IMG/VR virus record: IMGVR_UViG_3300042371_000100
Coordinates: 1-21,122 of that record
Reading direction: 5' to 3' (one strand)
Source of the DNA: a virus
DNA: 21,122 bases
Shown: positions 13,400-19,979 of the stretch, piece after piece
Numbering within the stretch: position 1 is the stretch's first letter
How the letters are laid out: each line of letters starts with the position of its first letter
Program-made: the position numbers and the translations under genes
The notes under the pieces: model-generated
The model's input: only the letters and a program-made list of their open reading frames with translations
Databases searched by the model: none
What the model was told of the DNA's origin: nothing

Positions 13400-13405
13400 T
13401 ACAAT
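13378..13405 (+). promoter_or_regulatory. Putative rightward early promoter
   Basis: TTTACA (13378-13383; five of six to the -35 consensus) and TACAAT (13400-13405; five of six to the -10 consensus) are 16 bases apart. The start would fall near 13412, giving a leader of about 38 bases before the first early gene at 13450. This is the only good promoter seen ahead of the early operon. Confidence 0.65.
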
Positions 13406-13449
13406 AGCGTCAATCCTCAACAAAACGTAGAGGTCTTTTAGGAAGCATC

Positions 13450-13632
13450 ATGATCAAAGCAAACATGACATACGAAGAATTCGTGACCGCCTACACAGCA
13501 GCCTTCAACCTCGCCATGACCTACAAGCCAGCCGAATGCGGCTTTGCGGTGTACGCAGAAAAGATGGCCGACCTCTCCGACGCTTACCCCGAGTTTGCAG
13601 ACCGCGCCGAAAACGAAACCATCTCCGCATAA
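13450..13632 (+). CDS. First early protein, function unknown
   Basis: 60 residues, probably all helical and acidic ('MTYEEFVTAYTAAFNLAM', 'AEKMADLSDAYPEFADRA'). The ATG has an AGGA site seven bases upstream. It is the first gene after the early promoter and is closely followed by a UUCG hairpin. No family recognised. Its position and small acidic nature fit an early host-takeover or regulatory protein, but that is only a guess. Confidence 0.7.
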   Translation: MIKANMTYEEFVTAYTAAFNLAMTYKPAECGFAVYAEKMADLSDAYPEFADRAENETISA

Positions 13633-13641
13633 ACCACAACG

Positions 13642-13653
13642 GGGCTTCGGCCC
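13642..13653 (+). other. Intergenic hairpin with UUCG tetraloop
   Basis: GGGC-TTCG-GCCC is a perfect four-pair stem with the very stable UUCG loop, in the 34-base gap between the first and second early genes. No T run follows, so it is not a standard terminator. It may stabilise the upstream message or pause RNA polymerase. Confidence 0.6.
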
Positions 13654-13666
13654 TTGAAAGAACACC

Positions 13667-13996
13667 ATGAAAACTCCCATCTGGACAACTGGCTACAAGC
13701 CAACCAAAGACGACTTAAAGGGTCTGTACAACCATAGTTTCGAGACTGCTGGCGGTCTGGTTCTGGATTGCTATCTGGCTTTTGAAGCTGAAGAACGTGC
13801 CACATACGATCACCCTGGCAGTGCAGCCGCCATCGAACTTATCTGGGCATTGGTTGAAGGCGTTGATATCAGCGAGGTCATTGGCGATCTGGCGGCAACC
13901 ATTGAGGAAGAAGCCTTGGAAGACATGGAATCCAAAGCAGAAGATGACCAGTACGACCGTGGACAGGAACGCTACGAAGATAGGAACGCAAAATGA
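13667..13996 (+). CDS. Early protein, function unknown
   Basis: 109 residues, very acidic, with the last 30 residues almost all charged ('EEEALEDMESKAEDDQYDRG'). The middle ('SAAAIELIWALVEGVDISEV') looks like a compact helical domain. It begins 'MKTPIWTTGYKPTKDDLK'. I do not recognise the family. The ATG is 14 bases after the UUCG hairpin, with a modest GAAAG site; the stop overlaps the next start (ATGA, 13993-13996). Confidence 0.72.
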   Translation: MKTPIWTTGYKPTKDDLKGLYNHSFETAGGLVLDCYLAFEAEERATYDHPGSAAAIELIWALVEGVDISEVIGDLAATIEEEALEDMESKAEDDQYDRGQERYEDRNAK

Positions 13997-14262
13997 ATCA
14001 TGCAATCAATTGGACGCTGGCTGTAGCGGTGGCGGCGGTGCTGTCCACGGCATACCTGCTGGACGGCCCTAGTGATCACCAGGCTGCGATGGATGCTGCA
14101 ACTGATGCTAAAGCTACTCAGCGCGAACAAGCGGCTCTGGCGAGGTTTGAGAAGGCTGCACAGGCAATGTGTGGCGATAACGCAGGGTGGACGCAGCTGG
14201 AAAACGGCAGTGTCCAATGTTTTACAAAACGGGGTTACAAAACCCAGAAAGTGCAATTGTGA
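13993..14262 (+). CDS. Small membrane-anchored or secreted protein with paired cysteines
   Basis: 89 residues. An N-terminal hydrophobic segment (about 7-23, 'WTLAVAVAAVLSTAYLL') is followed by an Ala/Glu/Arg helix and a small C-terminal domain with Cys60 and Cys76 ('MCGDNAGWTQLENGSVQC', 'FTKRGYKT'). The two cysteines could form a disulfide outside the cytoplasm. Proteins of this pattern recur in Burkholderiales phages without known function. Translation is coupled at both ends, ATGA before and GTGA after. Confidence 0.75.
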   Translation: MNHAINWTLAVAVAAVLSTAYLLDGPSDHQAAMDAATDAKATQREQAALARFEKAAQAMCGDNAGWTQLENGSVQCFTKRGYKTQKVQL

Positions 14263-14453
14263 GTATCGATCAGATTCTGGCAGGGGTGACAGATGTTGCC
14301 AACAGAGCATATGAGGGTTCACCGCCCGAGGACAGGCTAGCGTTTGAGGTTGGGATGCTTCATTCCAAGCTGCGCGAGATGTCGTACCTGCTGGCTAACG
14401 CCAATAAGCACATTAAAGAGTTGGAAATTGAGTTGGCTTACGAAAGGAAATGA
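14259..14453 (+). CDS. Small coiled protein, function unknown
   Basis: 64 residues. I chose the GTG at 14259 because it overlaps the upstream TGA (GTGA), matching the coupling style of this operon; the same frame runs further upstream only inside the preceding gene. The product has helical segments 'AFEVGMLHSKLREMSYLL' and 'NKHIKELEIELAYERK', the latter likely a coiled coil. No family recognised. Confidence 0.6.
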   Translation: MSIDQILAGVTDVANRAYEGSPPEDRLAFEVGMLHSKLREMSYLLANANKHIKELEIELAYERK

Positions 14454-14454
14454 A

Positions 14455-14643
14455 ATGACAACCATCACGTTTCACCGAATCACAACGCTCGAATTGACCG
14501 AGACAAATGCACTGACCACCAGCTCAGGAAGTTTGTTCTGGAGGCGCAAGCTGATTGTCACTGATGAAAAAGGCAACAAGACAGAAATTAACCTGTTTTC
14601 TGAAAACAAAGAACCATTGGAAATCAAGGAGATAACACTATGA
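14455..14643 (+). CDS. Small beta-rich protein, function unknown
   Basis: 62 residues from the ATG at 14455, preceded by an AAAGGAAA site. The sequence alternates polar and hydrophobic residues ('TITFHRITTLELTETNAL', 'LIVTDEKGNKTEINLFSEN'), suggesting a small beta sandwich or barrel. It immediately precedes the recombination genes and overlaps the ERF start by four bases (ATGA), so it is translated with them. Confidence 0.65.
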   Translation: MTTITFHRITTLELTETNALTTSSGSLFWRRKLIVTDEKGNKTEINLFSENKEPLEIKEITL

Positions 14644-15197
14644 AACAAATAGCTAGCGCACTGGTGAAAGCACAGAAAGCCTTTGGGCCAGCCTTAAAAA
14701 CCTCTACAAACCCGCATTTTAAAAGCCGCTACGCTGACCTTGCCGCTTGCGTTGAAGCTGTCATAGGCGGTTTAAACGATAACGGCATAGCCTTGATCCA
14801 GCGCAACAGCTTGGACGATAACGGAGTGACCGTGGAAACCGTGTTTGTGCATGAATCTGGGGAAATGCTGGAATGCGGCAAGCTGCACGTACCTGCTGCT
14901 AAACACGATCCCCAAGGCTACGGTTCCGCTCTGACGTATGCCAGACGGTACAGCCTGATGGCGGCTTGTGGGATTGCACCCGAGGACGATGACGGCAACG
15001 CTGGCAGCAAGCCAGTACCAAAAGCAAATGAAGCAACAGAAGCAACAATCAAAGCAATACTGGCAGACATTGAATCCTGCACAACTCACGATCAACTAAA
15101 GGAAGCATTTTTTACGGGAATTAAAACAGTGGGTGATAACAAAAAAGCCCGCGATCAAATTACTGAAGCTAAAGACGAAAAGAAAGCAACACTATGA
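14640..15197 (+). CDS. erf: ERF-family single-strand annealing recombinase
   Basis: 185 residues, similar to P22 Erf. Family landmarks are 'IASALVKAQKAFGPALK' (4-20), 'HFKSRYADLAACVEAV' (26-41), 'VFVHESGEMLE' (68-78) and the diagnostic 'DPQGYGSALTYARRYSLMAA' (90-109), followed by acidic 'PEDDDGN'. The protein anneals complementary single strands during phage recombination and genome circularisation. A strong AAGGAG site precedes the ATG. It overlaps the exonuclease gene by four bases, forming a Red/Erf-like pair. Confidence 0.93.
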   Translation: MKQIASALVKAQKAFGPALKTSTNPHFKSRYADLAACVEAVIGGLNDNGIALIQRNSLDDNGVTVETVFVHESGEMLECGKLHVPAAKHDPQGYGSALTYARRYSLMAACGIAPEDDDGNAGSKPVPKANEATEATIKAILADIESCTTHDQLKEAFFTGIKTVGDNKKARDQITEAKDEKKATL

Positions 15198-15823
15198 GCA
15201 TCTTGTTTAGAGCCAGCGCCTTGTCAGCAATCATGACCGATGGAAAAGGCAAAGATGAATTGTCTGTTGGTGCTAAAACCTACGTCACTAAGTTGGCAAA
15301 GGAATTTGTCTATGGCTACGACGAACGCATCAGCAGCAAGTACATGGACAAAGGCATCCAAGTTGAAGATGAATCCATTGACCTTTACAACGCTGTGCAT
15401 TTATCCAGTTATGCAAAAAACACTGAACGCCGCAAAAACGAATGGATTACTGGAGAGGCTGACATTGTGGCGGATGACAGGATTATTGACATCAAAAGCA
15501 GCTGGTGTCTGACCACTTTTCCAGTGCTTGCGGAACAAGGTGAAGACAAAGGCTATGAATGGCAGCTAAGAGCATATATGTGGCTATGGGATAAACCACG
15601 CGCAGACATTGCTTATTGTTTAGTAAGCACTCCCGAAGCATTGATTGGTTGGGAAAACAAACAGCTTCACAAAGTTGACCACATTAATCGCGAGTTGCGT
15701 GTAACTGTTGTGCCATACGTCCGCGACACGGTAATGGAAGACAAGATTAAAGTTAAGGTAGAAGCGGCACGGGTTTTTTATGATCAAGTGCTTAAAGAAA
15801 TCAGCGAACAACACATTTATTAA
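15194..15823 (+). CDS. PD-(D/E)XK exonuclease, partner of ERF
   Basis: 209 residues, in the size range of lambda exonuclease. Catalytic landmarks are Glu58/Glu60 in 'MDKGIQVEDESIDLY', 'TGEADIVADDRIIDIKSSW' with Asp99-Ile-Lys101 (86-104) and the following Gln124 helix 'YEWQLRAYMWLWD'. It should resect double-stranded ends 5' to 3' to expose single strands for the ERF protein. Coupling by ATGA with erf supports the partnership. The family is lambda-exo/YqaJ-like by motif; the exact subgroup cannot be set by eye. Confidence 0.85.
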   Translation: MSILFRASALSAIMTDGKGKDELSVGAKTYVTKLAKEFVYGYDERISSKYMDKGIQVEDESIDLYNAVHLSSYAKNTERRKNEWITGEADIVADDRIIDIKSSWCLTTFPVLAEQGEDKGYEWQLRAYMWLWDKPRADIAYCLVSTPEALIGWENKQLHKVDHINRELRVTVVPYVRDTVMEDKIKVKVEAARVFYDQVLKEISEQHIY

Positions 15824-15835
15824 CTAAGGAAAAAA

Positions 15836-16078
15836 ATGGCAATCTCAAAAGAAATTAGCTGCGTAGTCGGCACATACACCAATGCTCAAGGCGAAAAGAA
15901 AAACCGTTATCAACGCATTGGCAGCATTATCCAAACCCAGAGAGGCGAGATGTTAAAGCTGGACGTTATCCCACTAAAAGAAGGTGGCTGGGATGGCTGG
16001 GCATATTTAAATGACCCAAAACCAAAAGAACAATATCAAGGTTTGCCAAAAGACAACGATGAAGACATACCTTTTTGA
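15836..16078 (+). CDS. Small putative single-strand DNA-binding protein with SSB-type tail
   Basis: 80 residues, with an AAGGA site seven bases before the ATG. The body is beta-rich with basic and aromatic residues ('GEKKNRYQRIGSIIQTQRG', 'GGWDGWAYLNDPKPKEQYQG'). The last residues are 'DNDEDIPF', nearly identical to the acidic tip (DDDIPF) by which bacterial SSB recruits RecO, exonuclease I, PriA and others. Its place directly after exonuclease and annealing protein matches the position of phage SSB genes. It is much shorter than standard SSB, so the OB fold is inferred, not shown. Confidence 0.7.
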   Translation: MAISKEISCVVGTYTNAQGEKKNRYQRIGSIIQTQRGEMLKLDVIPLKEGGWDGWAYLNDPKPKEQYQGLPKDNDEDIPF

Positions 16079-16089
16079 AAGAAAACAAA

Positions 16090-16353
16090 ATGAGCATATT
16101 AGAAGAAATCCGGGTCAACCGAGCGCCTACACACATCGTGCGTTCTGCCGGTCTTGAGTTGCAAAAGAAGACCAAGGTAATCATGGGCGAGTATGTCGAG
16201 CGGGAGAAGCAACCCGGTGAAGTTAAACAGGCTGAGAACGACTTGTGGCAGCGACCAGTGTACCGCTCCGGTGATGGGGACAGTATGCGGCAAGTTCCAC
16301 GGGCAGGTAGCTTGGATGCGTTCAGCTTGCCTAGCAGGGGGAATCGGACATGA
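16090..16353 (+). CDS. Hypothetical protein
   Basis: 87 residues from the ATG at 16090; a TTG at 16075 that overlaps the previous stop would add five. It is basic and polar ('SILEEIRVNRAPTHIVRS', 'VIMGEYVEREKQPGEVKQ') with an apparently disordered C-terminus. No family recognised and no strong ribosome site. The stop overlaps the next ATG (16350-16353). Confidence 0.55.
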   Translation: MSILEEIRVNRAPTHIVRSAGLELQKKTKVIMGEYVEREKQPGEVKQAENDLWQRPVYRSGDGDSMRQVPRAGSLDAFSLPSRGNRT

Positions 16354-16580
16354 CAACACAACCGGAAGCCTTGCGGCTGGCTGACAAGATGAGCAGCTAC
16401 AAATTGTGTAGCGGATACGCATGGCATTGTCACAAAGCCGCCGCTGAACTGCGCCGACTCCATGCAGTGAATCAGGAACTGCTGGCGGCGTTGAAAGAAA
16501 TGCTTGACGGTGAAAATAAATCATTCCGAGAGTTGTGCGAACAAGCCCGTGCAGCAATAGCCAAAGGAGAACTGAAATGA
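16350..16580 (+). CDS. Small coiled-coil early protein ('TQPEALRLAD' type)
   Basis: 76 residues. The opening 'MTTQPEALRLADKMSS' and the helix 'AAAELRRLHAVNQELLAALK' are typical of a small protein common in phages of Burkholderiales and related bacteria, often described only as hypothetical. It is mostly one long coiled coil. ATGA overlaps join it to both neighbours. Confidence 0.72.
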   Translation: MTTQPEALRLADKMSSYKLCSGYAWHCHKAAAELRRLHAVNQELLAALKEMLDGENKSFRELCEQARAAIAKGELK

Positions 16581-16696
16581 AAGACGACGATGTTGAAGAT
16601 TTGTTTGCCTACGGCTGGATTGACACCGCCGTTGCCATTGTCCTCGCGCTGCTTGCGTTGGTGGCACTGTTTTTTATGGCGGGGTATTTGACATGA
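16577..16696 (+). CDS. 39-residue single-pass membrane protein
   Basis: A very short gene with an acidic N-terminus ('MKDDDVEDLFAYGW') and one strong transmembrane helix (about 15-38, 'IVLALLALVALFFMAGYL'). It fits exactly between its neighbours with four-base ATGA overlaps at both ends (16577-16580 and 16693-16696), good evidence that it is translated. The function is unknown; as an early membrane peptide it could affect the host envelope or superinfection. Confidence 0.68.
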   Translation: MKDDDVEDLFAYGWIDTAVAIVLALLALVALFFMAGYLT

Positions 16697-17019
16697 GCCG
16701 CCTGTTATTTGCTGCCGCCCGTGGGGCGAGGATTGAAGCGGAATGGAAAGGAGTATGGAGCGGCGTTGGTGGTATCCATTTTATTCCAAAGTTCAACTAC
16801 CGCATCCACCCGGCAGACGAGCACTTGCAGTACGGCCCCATCAGCACGGCGTTGCGAAAGATGGTTGAAGACCCCAAGTACAACTCAAGCTGGGAACATT
16901 TCCTTGCAAACAGTGCCGCGAATGAGTTTACAGAGTATTTTGATTCCCGTCGGGGTGAGCCTGATTACCCGCTGTTTTATTTATTTTTGGCCGAGTTCTT
17001 GGCCGATTCTGGCTTATAG
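16693..17019 (+). CDS. Conserved phage protein of unknown function
   Basis: 108 residues. The N-terminus 'MSRLLFAAARGARIEAEW' and the middle 'RIHPADEHLQYGPISTALRK' belong to a type of early protein seen repeatedly in betaproteobacterial phages, ending here in 'FLAEFLADSGL'. It contains conserved Trp, His and aromatic residues but no catalytic signature that I recognise. Confidence 0.72.
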   Translation: MSRLLFAAARGARIEAEWKGVWSGVGGIHFIPKFNYRIHPADEHLQYGPISTALRKMVEDPKYNSSWEHFLANSAANEFTEYFDSRRGEPDYPLFYLFLAEFLADSGL

Positions 17020-17027
17020 GAGATGTG

Positions 17028-17399
17028 ATGACAGGATTTGATTCAAAGCGCCAGATGGCGCAGGACAAACTGCAAGATGACGCCGACACGCTGTCGATTG
17101 TGTACCAGCGAGGTTTTGCCGACGGCAAGAAAGCAGCACAGCCAGAGCAGGAGCAGGAGCCGGTGGCGTGGATGAAGGAAGATTGGACTGGTGGGCACCT
17201 TAACTACGAATGTGTGTATGAGAGAGCTTTTGCCGCTTTTCCCGTTTACAAGCACCCACCAGCAGCACAGCGCAAGCCGCTGACGGAAGAAATGCGAAAG
17301 CAGATGCTAGAGGCCAGCGACAACTACGAAATGCGTGGAGCATTTGCAAATGGCTGGCTGAGTGCCGAAGCCGCCCACAACATAAAGCAGCAACCATGA
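17028..17399 (+). CDS. Early protein with 'EPVAW' module
   Basis: 123 residues from the ATG at 17028, with AGGAG just upstream; a GTG one codon earlier is possible. Order: N-terminal helix ('RQMAQDKLQDDADTLSIVYQ'), Gln/Glu-rich linker, the 'EPVAWM' module, 'FPVYKHPPAAQRKPLTEEM', and a C-terminal helix ending 'AEAAHNIKQQP'. The EPVAW...PP..QR..LTEE arrangement is a modular unit found in many small phage proteins of unknown role. The following gene carries a diverged copy. ATGA coupling downstream. Confidence 0.72.
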   Translation: MTGFDSKRQMAQDKLQDDADTLSIVYQRGFADGKKAAQPEQEQEPVAWMKEDWTGGHLNYECVYERAFAAFPVYKHPPAAQRKPLTEEMRKQMLEASDNYEMRGAFANGWLSAEAAHNIKQQP

Positions 17400-17803
17400 C
17401 TAACCAACTGAGACAAGCCGCGCAGCAGGGGCTGGAGGCGTTGGAAGATGAGCGTTATGTGACCAAGTACACGCACATCGTAGAAGCCATCACCGCCCTA
17501 CGCAAAGCACTGGAGCAGCCAGAGCAGGGGCCGGTGGCGTGGGCGGTGCAAGGCTGTTCAAAAATGTGGCGTGATGAGTTTGCGGAGATTGACGCAAAAG
17601 CAGAGGCAAAACGCATCGGGGGTACTTGCGTTGCGTATGCGCTCTACACCACCCCACCCCAGCGCCAATGGGTAGGGCTGACGGATGAGGAAATGAGTGA
17701 CACAGTAGCTGACATAAAAGTTGATTTCGGCGACTTGTTGTGGAAAGTGGTGTGTCTCACAAAACTTATTGAAGCCAAACTGAAGGAGCGCAATGGATAC
17801 TGA
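17396..17803 (+). CDS. Early protein with second 'PVAW' module
   Basis: 135 residues. The N-terminal helix 'TNQLRQAAQQGLEALEDE' is of the kind found with these modules, followed by 'ALEQPEQGPVAWAVQGCSK', 'ALYTTPPQRQWVGLTDEEMS' and a helical C-terminus. It shares the PEQ.PVAW and PP.QR..LT(D/E)EEM arrangement with the preceding gene, and the DNA around the PVAW start is nearly identical (17139-17171 and 17517-17541). The function is unknown. Confidence 0.72.
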   Translation: MTNQLRQAAQQGLEALEDERYVTKYTHIVEAITALRKALEQPEQGPVAWAVQGCSKMWRDEFAEIDAKAEAKRIGGTCVAYALYTTPPQRQWVGLTDEEMSDTVADIKVDFGDLLWKVVCLTKLIEAKLKERNGY

Positions 17804-18035
17804 AGACGAAGAGTTTGAGCGTTTCAAGCATGAAAAAAAATTTAAACTAGACAGTACATTTACCGCTGTTGTGTCAGACAATTATTATTGGATACCAATT
17901 GATAACAATACCCCGCAGGGTGTCAAGGTGCTGTTACTTGGTAGATCAGGAGTGGCTGCACTTGGACAATATATTTACCGCACGGGTGAAACACAATTTT
18001 GGACGCATTGGGCACCACTCCCACGAAAGCAATAA
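17793..18035 (+). CDS. Hypothetical protein
   Basis: 80 residues with an AAGGAG site ahead of the ATG; the start overlaps the previous gene by 11 bases. Acidic N-terminus ('MDTEDEEFERFKHEKKF') then a beta-rich part ('NYYWIPIDNNTPQGVKVLLL', 'GETQFWTHWAPLPRK'). The second part resembles the small 'W.P....P..G..VLL' domain found in phage proteins of the EPVAW group, of unknown role. Confidence 0.7.
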   Translation: MDTEDEEFERFKHEKKFKLDSTFTAVVSDNYYWIPIDNNTPQGVKVLLLGRSGVAALGQYIYRTGETQFWTHWAPLPRKQ

Positions 18036-18274
18036 TGACTGTATCGCAACATCCTAAAATTCGTAAACTGCTACACCATTTCAATGATGGCTTGACAACA
18101 AAAGAAATTGCAAATGAATTATCAATGGACAATGAAAATATTAGGAAATCATTAAAAGAAATGCCCGACACTTACATTGACCGTTGGACAAAAGGACAGC
18201 AAAAAAAACCTGCTCAAGCTGTTTGGTGCGCAGTTATACCGCCTGAAGATTGCCCTAGACCTGAAAATAAATAA
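18035..18274 (+). CDS. Small helix-turn-helix protein
   Basis: 79 residues from the ATG at 18035, whose A is the last base of the previous stop (TAATG). The middle reads as a DNA-binding helix-turn-helix of the LuxR/sigma-70 region 4 style: 'FNDGLTTKEIANELSMDNEN' followed by 'IRKSLKEMPDTY'. The tail 'KKPAQAVWCAVIPPEDCPRP' is probably flexible. It could be a late-acting regulator at the end of the early operon. A/T-rich codons differ from the GC-richer genes just upstream. Confidence 0.65.
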   Translation: MTVSQHPKIRKLLHHFNDGLTTKEIANELSMDNENIRKSLKEMPDTYIDRWTKGQQKKPAQAVWCAVIPPEDCPRPENK

Positions 18275-18453
18275 TGGATGATTTACCAAACTTTGCTGCT
18301 TGGGAAAGATTAACGTTAGACAAATTTGCTTTGGACGCTTATTTGCGATTACAAATTCAACAAGAAGCACTTGAGCAATTGCGTGGTGATTTGCGGGACA
18401 CCATGAATCTACTCAGGACAAAAACAGTAAACGCTCATCTTGACGACGCTTGA
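18274..18453 (+). CDS. Small helical protein at the end of the early operon
   Basis: 59 residues: begins 'MDDLPNFAAWERLTLDKF' and continues with a long helix ('DAYLRLQIQQEALEQLRGDL'). The ATG overlaps the previous TAA (TAATG), the same coupling as the gene before. Its last 41 bases overlap the 3' end of the lysozyme gene on the opposite strand. The family is not recognised; similar 'WERLTLDKFA' proteins are seen as short phage hypotheticals. Coupling and plausible sequence favour it being real. Confidence 0.6.
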   Translation: MDDLPNFAAWERLTLDKFALDAYLRLQIQQEALEQLRGDLRDTMNLLRTKTVNAHLDDA

Positions 18454-18889
18454 CTAGACCCGGCAGAATTTTTCCACCGCCCCGTGTAAACTTTAAAAAC
18501 TCATTTGCAGCTTCTTCAATTTCTCCGCGCAAAACCTTTTGACGGAGGGTTGATCGCTGTACGCCGCCCAGACCGAGATTAAAAGCAAAGCTGACAAGAG
18601 CGTCGTTTTGACCTTGGGTAAGACCCACAGAAAAAAGTTTGGCAACCCCAACTTCAAATCGCTGGAGATCAGCACCAAGGATTCCATCTACTTCTGCCTT
18701 TGAAAATACGCGGTTATCTTCCTCTTTAAGCGGGTAAGCGTCTCTTTGATCCAGAGGTAAACGACCTTGATCGGGGTATAAAACATGGCCTACTCCTACA
18801 GTCCAAAGACGCGCTGGGCAGCGGTACGGTTTAAATCGCACCCCCTCGTGGTGCTTGATCATCTCTTTGCATCGCGCAGAGACTTTCAT
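18413..18889 (-). CDS. Endolysin, GH24 lysozyme (muramidase)
   Basis: 158 residues, standard T4/P21-type phage lysozyme that cleaves the MurNAc-GlcNAc bond. Catalytic Glu15 is in 'MIKHHEGVRFKPY'; 'RCPARLWTVGVGHV' supplies Cys23 and Thr29, so this is the E-C-T variant in which Cys replaces the T4 Asp. The C-terminus 'LPGLVKRRQDERLLFL' is diagnostic. There is no signal peptide or SAR segment, so release needs the holin. The ATG overlaps the holin stop (ATGA). It is the last gene of the leftward lysis block and runs into the convergent early gene. Confidence 0.94.
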   Translation of the reverse strand: MKVSARCKEMIKHHEGVRFKPYRCPARLWTVGVGHVLYPDQGRLPLDQRDAYPLKEEDNRVFSKAEVDGILGADLQRFEVGVAKLFSVGLTQGQNDALVSFAFNLGLGGVQRSTLRQKVLRGEIEEAANEFLKFTRGGGKILPGLVKRRQDERLLFLS

Positions 18890-19371
18890 TTCTTGCTAAA
18901 CGCTTGGCTTCCAAACCAGAAACTAATGACACTTGCCCAAATGATCTGAGTTTCGTCATCCCAAATATTGTCTAGCATAATCTGGAAATCTACACCGTGC
19001 TTCCAAGCGTAAACAAACCCAGCAACGTCAACAAACACCAACAGGAGGAACAGGCCATAAGTGATAAGGGGCCGAACACCAGCACGGAGATTGATCATCC
19101 ACTGGCTAGCACCCTGCCCAATGGCTATGTCGTGGGCGTACAGTGCGCTGCGCTCTGCTGATGCTGCCTCAATCATTTGGCCTTCTACTCTGATCTCTTC
19201 TACCCGCTGTTGAGCCTCAAAACCCGCTTTACGGAGTTCCAACTCACGCTCAGTCTGGAGTCGCGCCATTGCCATCTCATGGCTCTTGTCGGCACGGTCT
19301 TGGAAAAACCCAAGCAGCTTGGGTAAACCGCCAGCAAGAAAGCTGACTAGTGTAGTAAACAGAGTAATCAT
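18886..19371 (-). CDS. Putative holin (three-TM, GTA holin-like)
   Basis: 161 residues. N-terminal hydrophobic segment (about 3-22), a long charged coiled coil (28-75), then 'RAGVRPLITYGLFLLLVFVD' beginning a transmembrane helix (about 102-122) and a last one, 'TQIIWASVISFWFGSQAF' (about 141-158). This arrangement, with VRP before TM2 and SFWFGS at the end, is that of the three-TM holin family named after gene transfer agents. It would open the inner membrane for the lysozyme encoded next. A strong AAGGG site precedes the ATG. Confidence 0.82.
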   Translation of the reverse strand: MITLFTTLVSFLAGGLPKLLGFFQDRADKSHEMAMARLQTERELELRKAGFEAQQRVEEIRVEGQMIEAASAERSALYAHDIAIGQGASQWMINLRAGVRPLITYGLFLLLVFVDVAGFVYAWKHGVDFQIMLDNIWDDETQIIWASVISFWFGSQAFSKK

Positions 19372-19373
19372 AA

Positions 19374-19829
19374 TCAGCCCTTTAAGTCAAAACTCAAATT
19401 AGCATGGCGGGGGTACTGAACCACACGCTCACCCTCCGGGCATTTGTACTTGATCGTTGCCAGCAGTGTGGCTGTGCCGGGTGCAATCTTTTCTTTTTGC
19501 ACCATCGTAAGCTGGTATGTAAACGTGTCAATCTGTGGACCCGCTGGGCCGCTGAACTTGCTTGCGGTGGTCGTTGCCTCATGCACCATACCTGCGGCGT
19601 CACGGATGCTGGGGGTAAAACTCTCTACTGAGCAGTCATCCCGCTTTTTGATCCGGGCCACTGTCACATTGATAGGTTGCCCCGCCGCTGCCACAATTTT
19701 AAAATGCTCTGGTGACCACTCAAGGATAGCTCGGTCAAACCAGCCGAACTTGTCTGCCAACGTGTACCCGCCGCCAATAGCTGCAATGCTGGCTGCAACT
19801 GCTCCAATAGCTTTAGTTACGTCAATCAT
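19374..19829 (-). CDS. Membrane-anchored protein in the lysis cassette, unknown function
   Basis: 151 residues from the ATG at 19829, chosen for the ATGA overlap with the preceding stop and the AGGCGG leader; a GTG six codons upstream is the alternative. One N-terminal membrane helix ('AIGAVAASIAAIGGGYTLAD', about 7-26), then a beta-rich domain with two cysteines in 'KKRDDCSVESF' and 'IKYKCPEGERVV', probably periplasmic. It might be a spanin-like or envelope-acting factor, but it lacks a lipobox and I do not recognise the family. Confidence 0.7.
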   Translation of the reverse strand: MIDVTKAIGAVAASIAAIGGGYTLADKFGWFDRAILEWSPEHFKIVAAAGQPINVTVARIKKRDDCSVESFTPSIRDAAGMVHEATTTASKFSGPAGPQIDTFTYQLTMVQKEKIAPGTATLLATIKYKCPEGERVVQYPRHANLSFDLKG

Positions 19830-19978
19830 TTGTCCCGCCTGTTCCACATCTCAAACAGCGTTTTGATCTTGTCCTCCAGAACAGCTACCCGCAGGTCCAA
19901 CTTTGCCAAGACAATGATCAAGGTGATCAGCGCCAGCAGGATCGGCCATGCTTTGGACAGGACTTCAAATAAATCCAC
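19826..19978 (-). CDS. 50-residue single-pass membrane protein (holin accessory candidate)
   Basis: A short gene starting at GTG, two bases after the TGA of the previous gene, and ending with a TGA that overlaps the next ATG. One N-terminal transmembrane helix ('AWPILLALITLIIVLAKL', about 10-27), then an amphipathic helix ('LRVAVLEDKIKTLFEMWNRR'). Tight packing between neighbours and the clean membrane-plus-coil layout support it. It may be a holin partner or antiholin; this is inference from place and topology. Confidence 0.68.
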   Translation of the reverse strand: MDLFEVLSKAWPILLALITLIIVLAKLDLRVAVLEDKIKTLFEMWNRRDK

Positions 19979-19979
19979 T

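Noticed and set aside
13140-13632. Search for a CI-type repressor, integrase or attachment site near the control region
   Set aside because: None found; only the YdaS-like regulator is visible, so lysogeny cannot be claimed from this window.
13642-13653. UUCG hairpin as an intrinsic terminator
   Set aside because: Only four base pairs and no T run after it on either strand.
15966-16463. Minus-strand open frame of 165 codons
   Set aside because: Antisense to three coupled early genes; Cys/Ser/Leu-rich sequence typical of a reverse-strand shadow.
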